DNA of 64,000 nucleotides, taken from contig JAJPIT010000113.1 of assembly GCA_021324615.1 (NCBI GenBank), forward strand, positions 1 through 64,000, read 5' to 3'. Positions 44,593 through 55,441 of this stretch are shown here, piece after piece (the first letter of the stretch is position 1; each line of letters opens with the position of its first letter). This DNA is from Terriglobia bacterium. GTDB taxonomy: Bacteria > Acidobacteriota > Terriglobia > Bryobacterales > Bryobacteraceae. Both the position numbers and the translations under genes were made by a program. Below the pieces are notes generated by a model. It ran no database searches. It was not told the DNA's origin and was given only the letters and a program-made list of their open reading frames with translations.

Positions 44593-44778
44593 TCAGCCGT
44601 GGCCCAGGTACATCAACCAGCCCAGCGCGAAAATGGCCGCCACGAAATAACCGAAGCAGTAGGCCGCATAGCGGAGCCGCTCGCGATCGGTGCGCTTGGT
44701 GACGATTCCCAGAACGATCGAGGTGAGCAGCGCGAACAGCAGCGACGCCTCGAAGTGCGACAGATTCATCTTCGGCAT
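44593..44778 (-). CDS. Small membrane protein
   Basis: 61 aa with two hydrophobic segments (SLLFALLTSIVLGIVT and YAAYCFGYFVAAIFALGWLMYLG) separated by a basic loop, TKRTDRERLR. Its ATG overlaps the stop of the 44778 gene by TGATG, so the pair is probably translated together. No known family is recognised. Confidence 0.6.
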   Translation of the reverse strand: MPKMNLSHFEASLLFALLTSIVLGIVTKRTDRERLRYAAYCFGYFVAAIFALGWLMYLGHG

Positions 44779-45182
44779 CAGTCTTTCCTTCCCGTCGCGA
44801 TTTCGTAGGCGTCCACCATCGCCAGAATGTTCAGCAGACCGGCGGCGACCAGAAATTTCGTTCCGTAGTCGTGCACATGGCCGGCCATATCCGGCTGATC
44901 ATAGCCGAAGGCGCGGGCCAGAAGAAAAAGCACGCCGCTCATCAGATCGCCGATGAAGCCGCCGCAATAGATCACCGTGGTCAGCAGGTCGCCCGTTTGC
45001 CACTGAAACATCGCGCCGCGCATCATCAGCCCGAGCAGGAACATCAGAGCCACGCACGCCGCCACGATGGCGCCGCGGCCCGGGCGTTTCAGAAGAAAAT
45101 GGCCGCCGCCGGGGAGAAACCACCCCAGCGCAACCACCGGAATCCAGTTGCGCGGCTGCGCCGCTTCCTTCACTTCCGCCAT
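44778..45182 (-). CDS. DUF6677-like membrane protein
   Basis: 134 aa. The N terminus NWIPVVALGWFLPGGGHFLLKRPGRGAIVAACVALMFLLGLMMRG resembles the TM2/DUF6677 type membrane proteins of acidobacteria, with about three hydrophobic segments. Function is unknown. It overlaps the small membrane gene downstream. Confidence 0.65.
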   Translation of the reverse strand: MAEVKEAAQPRNWIPVVALGWFLPGGGHFLLKRPGRGAIVAACVALMFLLGLMMRGAMFQWQTGDLLTTVIYCGGFIGDLMSGVLFLLARAFGYDQPDMAGHVHDYGTKFLVAAGLLNILAMVDAYEIATGRKD

Positions 45183-45298
45183 GAAACTTCATCTTAACGC
45201 ATCGTGCGATACTCAATGAATCGGCGGAGTGCTTCTGTCCGGACCCGCCGCCGTGGAGGCGCGCTCCGGAGCCCGCCGCCAAAATACACGTCGAACTC

Positions 45299-46138
45299 AT
45301 GCTGTCTCAACTGATCCGGCCGGAGTTGTGGATGGAGTGGGCCGAGCGCGGCATCCGCGTCGCGGTCATCCTGATCCTGGCCTGGATCTTCAGCCGCGTC
45401 ACCCGCCGACTGCTGGCCCAGTTCCGGAATTACACCCTGCGGGTCATCGACCGGCGTCACGAAGGCTCCACCTATGAGATGGAAAAGCGCGCCACGACGC
45501 TGATTTCTGTGCTCACCAAAATCTCCACCCTGCTGATCTGGCTGATCGCGCTGGTGATGGCGCTGAGCGAGATGAATTTCCGCATCGAGCCCCTGCTGGC
45601 CGGCTTCGGCATCGCCGGCATCGCCGTGGGACTCGGGGCGCAGACCCTGGTGAAGGACTGGCTTGGCGGGCTGTTTATCCTGCTCGAAGATCAGCTCCGC
45701 ATCGGCGACGGCGTGGTGATCAACGGAATTTCCGGATCGGTAGAGGAGATCAATCTCCGCACCACCATCCTGCGCGGCGAAAACGGCGCGGTGCATGTGA
45801 TCGCCAACGGCTCCATCACTACGCTGTCCAATTTGACGCGCGAATATTCTTATTATGTTTTCGAAACCACCCTGGCCCACTCGGCCGACGTGGACAAAGC
45901 GCTGGCGATCGTGGAAAGGGCCGGCTCGGAACTGGCCGCCGACAGCGTCTTCGGCCCGCTGATTCTTTCACCCATGGAGGTGATGGGCATCGACCGCCTG
46001 GCCGACCGGGGCGTCACGGTGAAGGCGCGGATCAAGACGCTTCCTTCCAAGCAGGCCGTCGTGGGACGCGAATTGAACCGCCGCGTGAAGCTGGCGCTGG
46101 CAGACGCGGGAATCGATTTTCCGCCCATCCCGCGCTGA
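45299..46138 (+). CDS. Small-conductance mechanosensitive channel (MscS family)
   Basis: 279 aa. Three hydrophobic segments at ~18-35, 65-88 and 95-115 precede the pore-lining AGFGIAGIAVGLGAQTLVKDWLGGLFILLEDQ helix. The MscS beta domain follows (GDGVVINGISGSVEEINLRTTILR). It lets solutes out when membrane tension rises. It converges with the ABC ATPase gene. Confidence 0.92.
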   Translation: MLSQLIRPELWMEWAERGIRVAVILILAWIFSRVTRRLLAQFRNYTLRVIDRRHEGSTYEMEKRATTLISVLTKISTLLIWLIALVMALSEMNFRIEPLLAGFGIAGIAVGLGAQTLVKDWLGGLFILLEDQLRIGDGVVINGISGSVEEINLRTTILRGENGAVHVIANGSITTLSNLTREYSYYVFETTLAHSADVDKALAIVERAGSELAADSVFGPLILSPMEVMGIDRLADRGVTVKARIKTLPSKQAVVGRELNRRVKLALADAGIDFPPIPR

Positions 46139-46142
46139 TGGA

Positions 46143-46835
46143 CTACGCCGCTTCGCCGGATTCTTCCACCACCCGGCCGTCGAACAGGTGGATATTGCGG
46201 TCGGCGTAGCGCGCGTAGCGCGGATCGTGCGTCACCATGCAGATGGTCGCGCCGCCGCGGTGCAGCTCGCGCAACAGATCCATCACCGCCTCGCCGTTGG
46301 CTGAATCCAGATTTCCGGTAGGCTCGTCGGCGAGCAGAATGGAGGGATCGCCGGCCAAGGCCCGCGCCACTGCCACGCGCTGCTGCTGGCCGCCGGAGAG
46401 CTGGGACGGATAATGCTTGACCCGGTGCGACATCCCCACCCGTTCCAGAGCTTCATGCACGCGCTTCTTCCGCTCCGCGCTGGGCATACCGCGGTAGGTG
46501 AGCGGCAGCTCGACGTTTTCATACACGGTGAGATCGCCGATCAGGTTGAAGGCCTGGAAGATGAAGCCGATCTCCCGGTTGCGGATGCGCGCCCTCTCGC
46601 TCAGCTTCAGGTTCTGCACCGGTTTGCCGTTCAGGATATAGGTGCCGGTGGTGGGCGAATCGAGAAGGCCCAGAATCGCCAGCAGCGTCGACTTGCCGCA
46701 GCCCGAAGGTCCCGCAATCGAAAGATATTCGCCCTTTTGAATGTCCAGATGTATCCCCGCCAAGGCGTGCGTTTCCACTTCGTCGGTGGTGAACACCTTG
46801 GTCACGCCTTCAAGATGAATCAATGCTTCGGACAT
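46143..46835 (-). CDS. ABC transporter ATP-binding protein (MacB/LolD type)
   Basis: 230 aa. Walker A GPSGCGKSTLLAIL, Q loop FIFQAFNLIGDLTVYENVELPL, signature LSGGQQQRVAVARAL, Walker B ILLADEPTGNLDS and the switch His in MVTHDPRYA are intact. The ENVELPL and NLDS features match the MacB/LolD group that serves FtsX-like permeases. It follows the HlyD adaptor gene, but no permease gene lies next to it. Confidence 0.92.
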   Translation of the reverse strand: MSEALIHLEGVTKVFTTDEVETHALAGIHLDIQKGEYLSIAGPSGCGKSTLLAILGLLDSPTTGTYILNGKPVQNLKLSERARIRNREIGFIFQAFNLIGDLTVYENVELPLTYRGMPSAERKKRVHEALERVGMSHRVKHYPSQLSGGQQQRVAVARALAGDPSILLADEPTGNLDSANGEAVMDLLRELHRGGATICMVTHDPRYARYADRNIHLFDGRVVEESGEAA

Positions 46836-46874
46836 TTTTCCCCTTTTCCGCCCCCGCCCGTTACGGCCGCGGCA

Positions 46875-48128
46875 CTAATTTAATCGAATACGCGGACTTT
46901 GATCCTGCGCCGACATGTCGGACAAAATCACCTGATCGCCCACCTTCAAGCCTTCCAGCACCTCAATGGTGTTGACCGAGCTGCGCCCCAGCTTCACCTG
47001 CGTGCGCGTGGCGCCCTTGCCGTCTTCGTCGAGCTTAAACAGGCTCACCACGCTGTTCTCCTGGCCGAACACGGGACGGCCTACATAAACCACGTTGTCC
47101 AGCCGCGAAATTTCGATGGTTCCGTCCACGCTTAAATCCGGCACCGCGCCCGGCGGCAGCGGTCCGTCCAGTTTGCAATCCACCGTCCGGGTGCCATTGA
47201 CAATAGACGCATCGATTCGAATTACGTGCCCTGGCACGATTCCGTTCCGTGTATCGATCTCCGCCTTCTGTCCCAGTGCGATATCCTTGGCCTGGGTTTC
47301 AGCGATTTGCAGCCGCGCCATCAGCTTCTGCGGCGAGGCGACCTTGGCCAGAACGTCGCCCGGCTTCACCTTCTGCCCCACCTGCAACGTCATTTCCTGG
47401 ACCTTGCCGGAAATTCCGGCGCGGATGGTCAGCTCATCCACCTGTTTCTTCTTCAAAGCGTACTGCGCTTTCAGCTTCTCGATCGCCACCTGCTTCGATT
47501 CGATCTGGGCATCGATCGAATCCTTCATAATATCGAGTTTTTCTTTCTCAATTTTGTACTTCGCCACCAGTTTTTCCCAATTCGCCCGGGAGATTTGCGC
47601 ATCCATATCGGCCTTCAGATTGAGTTTCAGAAGCTGCTGGTCGCGGTCCTTGGCCAGTTCGGCCTGCTTCATATCGCTTTCCGTACTCTCGACCACCGAC
47701 TGCTGGTCGAACTTCTGGCTCTCCAGCTTCACGCGCGTATCCTGGAGATCGGCCTCGGCCTGCTTGATCTGCCATTCCAGGTCGTTGGCGGCGACTTCCA
47801 TATCCGGATTGGTTAATACCATAATGATGGTGTTTGGTTGCACCTCATCGCCGCCCTTTTTATAAATCCGCGCCACCTGGCTGTCGAACTGCGCGGGAAT
47901 CCAGACGATATCCTCGGGGACCAGCGTGCCCAAGCCGCGGCGCTCGATCACGATCGGCCCCCGTTTGACCGAATCGATCCAGACCGTGGCCCGCTCCACG
48001 GTCGGCGCGGCCGGCTTGAGCCTGGAAAGCTGCCAACTGATGGCCCCCACAGCAAGGAGCGTGATCACCAGAATCACCGCGCGCTTGATCGCCTTTTTTC
48101 TCGCCACGCCTTCGCGTTTAACATCCAT
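46875..48128 (-). CDS. HlyD/MacA-type periplasmic adaptor
   Basis: 417 aa. One N-terminal membrane helix (AVILVITLLAVGAISWQL), a lipoyl/barrel-sandwich domain split by a long coiled coil (~115-240, Lys/Gln/Glu-rich), and a beta-barrel with the C-terminal GLKVGDQVILSD segment. It bridges an inner-membrane transporter to the outer membrane. It is upstream of, and probably co-transcribed with, the ABC ATPase. The missing permease is the unusual part. Confidence 0.88.
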   Translation of the reverse strand: MDVKREGVARKKAIKRAVILVITLLAVGAISWQLSRLKPAAPTVERATVWIDSVKRGPIVIERRGLGTLVPEDIVWIPAQFDSQVARIYKKGGDEVQPNTIIMVLTNPDMEVAANDLEWQIKQAEADLQDTRVKLESQKFDQQSVVESTESDMKQAELAKDRDQQLLKLNLKADMDAQISRANWEKLVAKYKIEKEKLDIMKDSIDAQIESKQVAIEKLKAQYALKKKQVDELTIRAGISGKVQEMTLQVGQKVKPGDVLAKVASPQKLMARLQIAETQAKDIALGQKAEIDTRNGIVPGHVIRIDASIVNGTRTVDCKLDGPLPPGAVPDLSVDGTIEISRLDNVVYVGRPVFGQENSVVSLFKLDEDGKGATRTQVKLGRSSVNTIEVLEGLKVGDQVILSDMSAQDQSPRIRLN

Positions 48129-48301
48129 AGGAAAGCCCCCAGTCTGATTGGAATCTCGTCCGAATCGGTGAACGCACGCCTTCTGCCATCCTATGTTACT
48201 GCAATAAGGCAGGTTCAGAGGAATTCACTGTCCGTTCATGGGACGGTCTTGTGCGGAGCCGCCGAGGGTTGCCGAGCCGAGCCGGACAAGTTTGGAATTG
48301 G

Positions 48302-48374
<73 letters not shown>

Positions 48375-48557
48375 TTCGCGTGGGTAGAATCTATTTTCGC
48401 GCTCCGGCGGGCGATTGTCAAAAGGTCCAGGACGCACTGTACGCCGGCAGTGAAACGTAACGCGGTCGTAACGGTGCAAACGGATGGTTTAGGAAATGTT
48501 CTGGATTTTCGGAGTTCCTTGTAACTCCATGAAATTAATGGAAAATTGGTTCAAAAG

Positions 48558-48586
48558 TTGTTGTTGCCGAAAAGGCGATTTATGCT
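48558..48586 (+). promoter_or_regulatory. Likely dnaA promoter
   Basis: TTGTTG (48558-48563), 17 bases, TATGCT (48581-48586), in the AT-rich part of the 373 bases between the tRNA and dnaA. The resulting leader contains GC-rich inverted repeats (GTCGCC/GGCGAC and CGCCC/GGGCG at ~48600-48635). The stretch 48375-48557 holds nothing else that I recognise. Confidence 0.4.
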
Positions 48587-48689
48587 AAGCTGAAAACCGT
48601 CGCCCGGAATCGGAGGGCGTCGCGGTGAGGCGACAACGGGGCAGGAACAGTAAGAACTCCAAATCAGAGTTTGTAACGTAGCTTTACAT

Positions 48690-48721
48690 ATTTCCACAGC
48701 TTGTGGAAATCGTGTGGGAAT
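48690..48721. promoter_or_regulatory. DnaA-box-like inverted repeat before dnaA
   Basis: ATTTCCACA (48690-48698) and its exact reverse complement TGTGGAAAT (48702-48710) are separated by 3 bases, with a further TGTGGGAAT at 48713-48721. Each 9-mer differs from TTATCCACA at two or three positions. They lie between the likely promoter and the dnaA start, a typical autoregulation site. Confidence 0.5.
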
Positions 48722-48747
48722 TTTTTTCGTCTGGGAGCGATGGAAAA

Positions 48748-50088
48748 ATGACGGAAAACGTAGCGACAGCGGCAGCGACGGGTCCGGCCAATGAGTGGGA
48801 ACGGATTAAGACCATTTTGGCCAGAAGACTCAGCCCGCAGTCCTATCAAAATTGGGTTGTACGCACTTCTTTCGAAGGATTCGATTCTGGGGTGGTCCAG
48901 GTCGGCGTGCCGGACCAGGTGACCAAGGACTTCCTGGAGCAGGAGTATGCTGAAGAGGTCCGCTCGGCAGCGCGCGAGCTCAATCTGCCGGTTAAGTCCA
49001 TCCGGTATATCCCCAAGCCGGCGCTTTTTCCGGCGCCCGCCGAGAGCGCGGACCCGATCTTCGGCTCAGCCGTGAGCCAGATTAACCCGCGGTTCGATTT
49101 CAAGAATTTCGTGGTCGGCTCCTGCAATCAGTTTGCGCACGCGGCGGCCAGAGCTGTGGCGCATACTCCCTCGCGCAGCTATAATCCGCTGTTTCTGTAT
49201 GGCGGGGTCGGCGTGGGAAAGACGCACCTGATGCACGCGATCGGGCGCGAGCTGCTGGAACGCTACCCGGCGATGCGCATCGTCTACACCTCCAGCGAGC
49301 GGTTCATGAACGAGATGATCAACTGCGTCAAATCGGAGCGGATGCCCGCGTTTCATCGCCACTACCGTTCGGCCGACGTGCTTCTGGTGGACGATATCCA
49401 GGTGCTGGCCGGAAAGGAGCGGACCCAGGAGGAGTTTTTTCACACCTTCAACGAGCTGTACGATCACCAGAAGCAGATCGTGATCTCAAGCGACTCGGCG
49501 CCTAAAAGCACGCCGGGTTTGGTGGAGCGGCTGCGGTCGCGGTTTGAGTGGGGATTGATGGTGGATATTCAGCCGCCGGACCTTGAGACAAAGATGGCCA
49601 TCCTCGACAAGAAAGCGGAGCAGGAAGGCGTCCACCTGCCCGAGGATGTCCGCAACTATATCGCGACGAAGACCAAATCGAACGTCCGCGAGCTGGAAGG
49701 AGCGCTGCTCAAGCTGATCGCGTATTCGGAAGTCACCGGCTCGGCGATCACGCTTCCCATGGCGCAGCAGATTCTGAAATACCTGATTCCCACCGGGGAA
49801 AAACGGATCACCATGGATACGGTGCTGCGCGCGGTCGCGGAAAAGTTCCAGTTGCAGCCCGCCATGCTGAAGCAAAAGACCAATGCGCGGCACATCGCCT
49901 ATCCGCGGCAGGTGGCGATGTATCTGATCAAGGAGCTTACCCAATCCTCGCTGCCGGAGATCGGGCGCATGTTCGGCGGCAAACATCACACCACGGTGCT
50001 TCATTCGGTGCAGAAGATCGATCGGCTGCGCCGCGAGGACGCCGAAGTGAACAGGCTCATCCACAGCGTAATCGATTCTATCCATTGA
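48748..50088 (+). CDS. dnaA: Chromosomal replication initiator DnaA
   Basis: About 446 aa from ATG 48748; a GTG at 48703 would start inside a DnaA-box palindrome. Domain I is ILARRLSPQSYQNWVVRT. Domain III carries Walker A GGVGVGKTHLMHAIG and Walker B LLVDDIQVLAGKE. Domain IV carries the DNA-binding signature GGKHHTTVLHSVQKI. It melts oriC by binding DnaA boxes. The dnaA-dnaN-gyrB order indicates the origin region; recF is missing from its usual place after dnaN. Confidence 0.97.
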   Translation: MTENVATAAATGPANEWERIKTILARRLSPQSYQNWVVRTSFEGFDSGVVQVGVPDQVTKDFLEQEYAEEVRSAARELNLPVKSIRYIPKPALFPAPAESADPIFGSAVSQINPRFDFKNFVVGSCNQFAHAAARAVAHTPSRSYNPLFLYGGVGVGKTHLMHAIGRELLERYPAMRIVYTSSERFMNEMINCVKSERMPAFHRHYRSADVLLVDDIQVLAGKERTQEEFFHTFNELYDHQKQIVISSDSAPKSTPGLVERLRSRFEWGLMVDIQPPDLETKMAILDKKAEQEGVHLPEDVRNYIATKTKSNVRELEGALLKLIAYSEVTGSAITLPMAQQILKYLIPTGEKRITMDTVLRAVAEKFQLQPAMLKQKTNARHIAYPRQVAMYLIKELTQSSLPEIGRMFGGKHHTTVLHSVQKIDRLRREDAEVNRLIHSVIDSIH

Positions 50089-50333
50089 AGTTAGATATGT
50101 CTTGCACAGGCGGTGTGGAGAACTCCTTGTGAACCGCTGTGGATGATCGCGGAAAGGCCGGATCAGGCCCGGTTTTCCGCCTGGGAAGGCACAGGTTCCG
50201 GTGGTTTTAACCCCACGGTCTTGCTATAATTTAGAGAGAAATCAACTTTTCAACAGTCCCTATGAATCTTGTTCTTATCAAAGATCGTTTGGAACAGGAT
50301 TAGAAGAACAGAGCAGCCAAGGAATCGTCTTAA
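50089..50333. other. Candidate oriC between dnaA and dnaN
   Basis: A 245-base gap with TGTGGAGAA (50114-50122) and TGTGGATGA (50138-50146), each one mismatch from the DnaA box on the minus strand, and a TATAAT (50225-50230) that probably serves dnaN. AT-rich patches follow. The number of boxes is small, so the origin could instead lie upstream of dnaA. Confidence 0.45.
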
Positions 50334-51470
50334 ATGGAATTCACCGTCAGCAGGGCCGATCTGGTACGTGAATTGAATCTTTCTCAGGGCGTGGTTGAGA
50401 AGAAGACTACGATTCCGATTCTGTCCAATGTTCTGGTGGAGGCCGACGGCGACCAGATTCATCTGACGGCGACGGATCTGGAGCTGGGTATCCGCAGCTC
50501 CTGTGCGGCGCGGGTGAAAAAGGCGGGCGGCGGGACCATTCCAGCGCGGCGGCTGCTTGATTATGTGCGGCTGCTGCCCGACGGCGACGTCCAGGTGAAG
50601 ATTCAGGAGAACCACTGGGCGAGCCTGGTCAGCGGCAGATCTCGAACGCGCATCGCCGGCATGTCTCGCGAGAGTTTTCCGGAGCTGCCGCCGATGCCGC
50701 CGCAGCTTGCCGAAATTCCCATCGGCGTGATCGGATCGATGATCGGCAAGACCATTTTTGCGATCTCCGCCGAGGAATCGCGGTTTACGTTGAGCGGAGC
50801 GCTGCTGGTGCTGCGCAAGGGCGGCATCACCATGGTTTCCACCGATGGTCATCGTCTGGCCATGGTGGAGAGCCAAGGCGAGATCGAGGGAATCGGCGGC
50901 GAGTACCGGGCGCTGCTCCCGAAAAAGGCCATGCAGGAGTTGCAGAAGCTCGCAAGCGAAGCGGATGCGGCTGCGCCGGTGAAGTTTTCCGGCGATGAGA
51001 ATCATCTGTTTTTCGAACTTGGCGGCCGGCTGCTGCTGAGCCGCAAGCTGACCGGAAACTTTCCGGATTACGCGCGGGTGCTGCCCCGGGATCATCCTTA
51101 CTCAGTCACGCTCGAACGGGAGGAGTTCCGGGGCGCGATCGAGCGTGTGGCGCAGTTTTCCGATGAGCGGTCGCGGGCGATTCGCATTCGCGTCGCTCCG
51201 GGGGAAGTGAAGGTCCATTCCTCGGTTTCCGACACCGGCGAGAGCGAGGAAAGCATTTTAGCGTCGTATGAGGGTCCGGCGGTGGAGATTGGATTCAACG
51301 CGCAGTATCTGCTTGAATTTTTGCGGGCGTTGAATGAGCCGCAGGTACTGTTCCTGTTTAAGGATCCCAACAGCGCGGGCGAGCTGCGCCCGGCTGGGGC
51401 GGCCGAAGGGGGCGGTGCGGCGGGCCAGACCTACAACTACCGCTACGTCATCATGCCGATGAGGATTTAA
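50334..51470 (+). CDS. dnaN: DNA polymerase III sliding clamp (beta subunit)
   Basis: 378 aa. The three clamp domains show as MEFTVSRADLVRELNLSQGVVEKKTTIPILSNVL, then FPELPPMP with FTLSGALLVL and VSTDGHRLAM, then FPDYARVLPRDHP with the C-terminal YRYVIMPMRI. It forms the dimeric ring tethering polymerase. An Ala/Gly-rich insert before the C terminus (AGAAEGGGAAGQ) is mildly unusual. Confidence 0.97.
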   Translation: MEFTVSRADLVRELNLSQGVVEKKTTIPILSNVLVEADGDQIHLTATDLELGIRSSCAARVKKAGGGTIPARRLLDYVRLLPDGDVQVKIQENHWASLVSGRSRTRIAGMSRESFPELPPMPPQLAEIPIGVIGSMIGKTIFAISAEESRFTLSGALLVLRKGGITMVSTDGHRLAMVESQGEIEGIGGEYRALLPKKAMQELQKLASEADAAAPVKFSGDENHLFFELGGRLLLSRKLTGNFPDYARVLPRDHPYSVTLEREEFRGAIERVAQFSDERSRAIRIRVAPGEVKVHSSVSDTGESEESILASYEGPAVEIGFNAQYLLEFLRALNEPQVLFLFKDPNSAGELRPAGAAEGGGAAGQTYNYRYVIMPMRI

Positions 51471-51491
51471 AAGGCGGTTCCGGGGACGTAG

Positions 51492-53975
<2,484 letters not shown>

Positions 53976-54202
53976 AAGAGCACACCGCGTGATCTTCGAA
54001 AGCATAGTTCGCGTTCCCGCGCAATTATCGCGGATCTGAATGGGCGCTGGAGCAGATGGCTTCTCTTTTACGGAACCGATTGGCCTTCTTGCTCAAGAAT
54101 TAGTTCCATGAATCGGCGGTTGAGGGCGCAGGACGGCCCAATTGGGCGATCTTTCAACCTGGAAATTCGCGTGCTTCCGTGCGACTTCAGGAGTACACTA
54201 CG

Positions 54203-54697
54203 ATGCCAAAATTTATGCACGGCACGCTTTGGCGCGTGGGAGCAGTCACGTTTCTGCTCTCAGGTTTTTTCGGCCTTCAGTCGCACGTCCTGGAGGGCCG
54301 CATGACGGGAGGCGGCAATATCGTTTCCGGCGCTACTCTGGTAACATTCGGAACAGAGCTGCACTGCGATGTGAGTAAGAGCCCCAATAATCTGGAGGTG
54401 AACTTCGGCGGCAACCATTTTCATATGGACGATCTGGCGGGTGCAAGCTGCTCGCTGCTCGGCAATCCCGCACCTCCGCCGGCGCCCTTTAATACCTATT
54501 TCGGTCACGGTTTCGGGACGTACAACGGCAGCCCCGGCTACCAGATCGATTGGGTTTTCCAGGATTTCGGCGAGCCGGGCGTAGGCACGGACAGCGCCGA
54601 TATCACGATCACCGCGCCGGGCGGCGCTGTGATTCTGAATGCTTCGGGAACACTGCAATCGGGAAATCTTCAAGCACACGCGGAAACGGGCCAATAA
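54203..54697 (+). CDS. Small secreted protein with MTGGG motif
   Basis: 164 aa from ATG 54203, with AGGAG 9 bases upstream. A signal peptide (GTLWRVGAVTFLLSGFFGLQS) precedes a domain opening GRMTGGGNI, then TELHCD, SPNNLEVNFGGNHFHM and YQIDWVFQDFGEPGVGTDSADITI. This is the pattern of a small secreted bacterial domain of the post-COAP-1 kind, often found beside surface proteins. Two cysteines could pair. The function is unknown. Confidence 0.7.
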   Translation: MPKFMHGTLWRVGAVTFLLSGFFGLQSHVLEGRMTGGGNIVSGATLVTFGTELHCDVSKSPNNLEVNFGGNHFHMDDLAGASCSLLGNPAPPPAPFNTYFGHGFGTYNGSPGYQIDWVFQDFGEPGVGTDSADITITAPGGAVILNASGTLQSGNLQAHAETGQ

Positions 54698-54780
54698 GCC
54701 CCACAGCCGTTTTCGCGCGCAGGGCGGAATACCCTACAAACGCCGGCACTGAATGAGGAAGTTCATCGCGGCAGCGGAGT

Positions 54781-54866
54781 GCGGATTTTCATCCGCGCGG
54801 GGCTTCAGCCGGTTTCAGCCCTGCAAGTTCGAGACGTGGAGCTGAAGCTCCGCGCGGGATGAATCC
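54781..54866. repeat. Imperfect inverted repeat
   Basis: ATCCGCGCGGGGCTTCAGCC (54791-54810) is nearly the reverse complement of GCTGAAGCTCCGCGCGGGAT (54841-54860), with one bulge and one mismatch. Each end also forms a small hairpin (GCGGAT-TTTC-ATCCGC and GGAT-GA-ATCC). It resembles dispersed REP-like palindromes and lies beside a decayed gene. Confidence 0.5.
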
Positions 54867-54878
54867 TGCCCTTCAAAA

Positions 54879-55040
54879 CTAGAGCGTCGATCCGGTGCAG
54901 GTGACGCGCTTGCGCAGAAAATGCGTCCGCTGCTCGATGGGCTTGTCCATCAGCCTCCGGATCATCTCAATCAACTCGCGGTCACTCTCTTTCTTTAGCG
55001 CCGCGAGTTTTTGCTTTCTGCCGGCGCGCTTCTTCTTCAT
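54879..55040 (-). CDS. 53-aa ORF paired with the nucleotidyltransferase remnant
   Basis: A short basic frame (MKKKRAGRKQKLAALKKESD..., then RELIEMIRRLMDKPIEQRTHFLRKR, ending STL) overlapping the 3' end of the nucleotidyltransferase remnant on the same strand in another frame. The RTHFLRKR segment looks familiar from short proteins paired with such transferases, but I cannot name the family. Coding status is uncertain. Confidence 0.45.
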   Translation of the reverse strand: MKKKRAGRKQKLAALKKESDRELIEMIRRLMDKPIEQRTHFLRKRVTCTGSTL

Positions 55041-55423
55041 GCAGGGCTCTTTCGAGGATATCTAAGACAGCCTTATCCCGCGGCCGGGCGGCGGCTCGCT
55101 TGCTCTTCACGATGGCGGCAAGGCGGGCGACCAGCAGCGAGCAGTCTCCGAGCCTCACCAGGTCGGATTGACCGCGCAAGGCGGCGAAGGAGCGCACGCC
55201 GTGGATGCTCGCCATGAAGTCCGCCTGGAGGCCGGAATCCTCGCGCACCAGGCGGTACAGATCGTAGACCGGATAGTACGGCCGAAGCAAAACCCCGTCC
55301 AGATCCCTCGCCAGCGCTTTCAGTTTATTCAGATTCCGCGGCGGCGTTGCCGATCAGAATCGCTTCCAGTCCGATTTTGGCGAGCGCGCGCGCCAGGTCT
55401 TCCAGAAGGGGCCGCGCGTCCAT
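54982..55423 (-). pseudogene. Nucleotidyltransferase-like gene with internal deletion
   Basis: The start ATG 55423 reads MDARPLLEDLARALAKIGLEAILIGNAAA, the expected opening of a small nucleotidyltransferase-like (AbiEii-type) protein. Right after it the frame shifts: NLNKLKALARDLDGVLLRPYYPVYDLYRLV resumes one frame over and continues FMASIHGVRSF to a Lys/Arg-rich C terminus at 54982. The segment that should hold the catalytic Asp motif is missing, so it cannot be active. The downstream ATG at 55290 gives only a 102-aa piece. Confidence 0.6.
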
Positions 55424-55441
55424 GACGTTCACTCTACCACT

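Noticed and set aside
48703-48747. GTG 48703 as the dnaA start
   Set aside because: It would put the start codon inside the DnaA-box-like palindrome, and the added residues are not conserved-looking; ATG 48748 is better placed.
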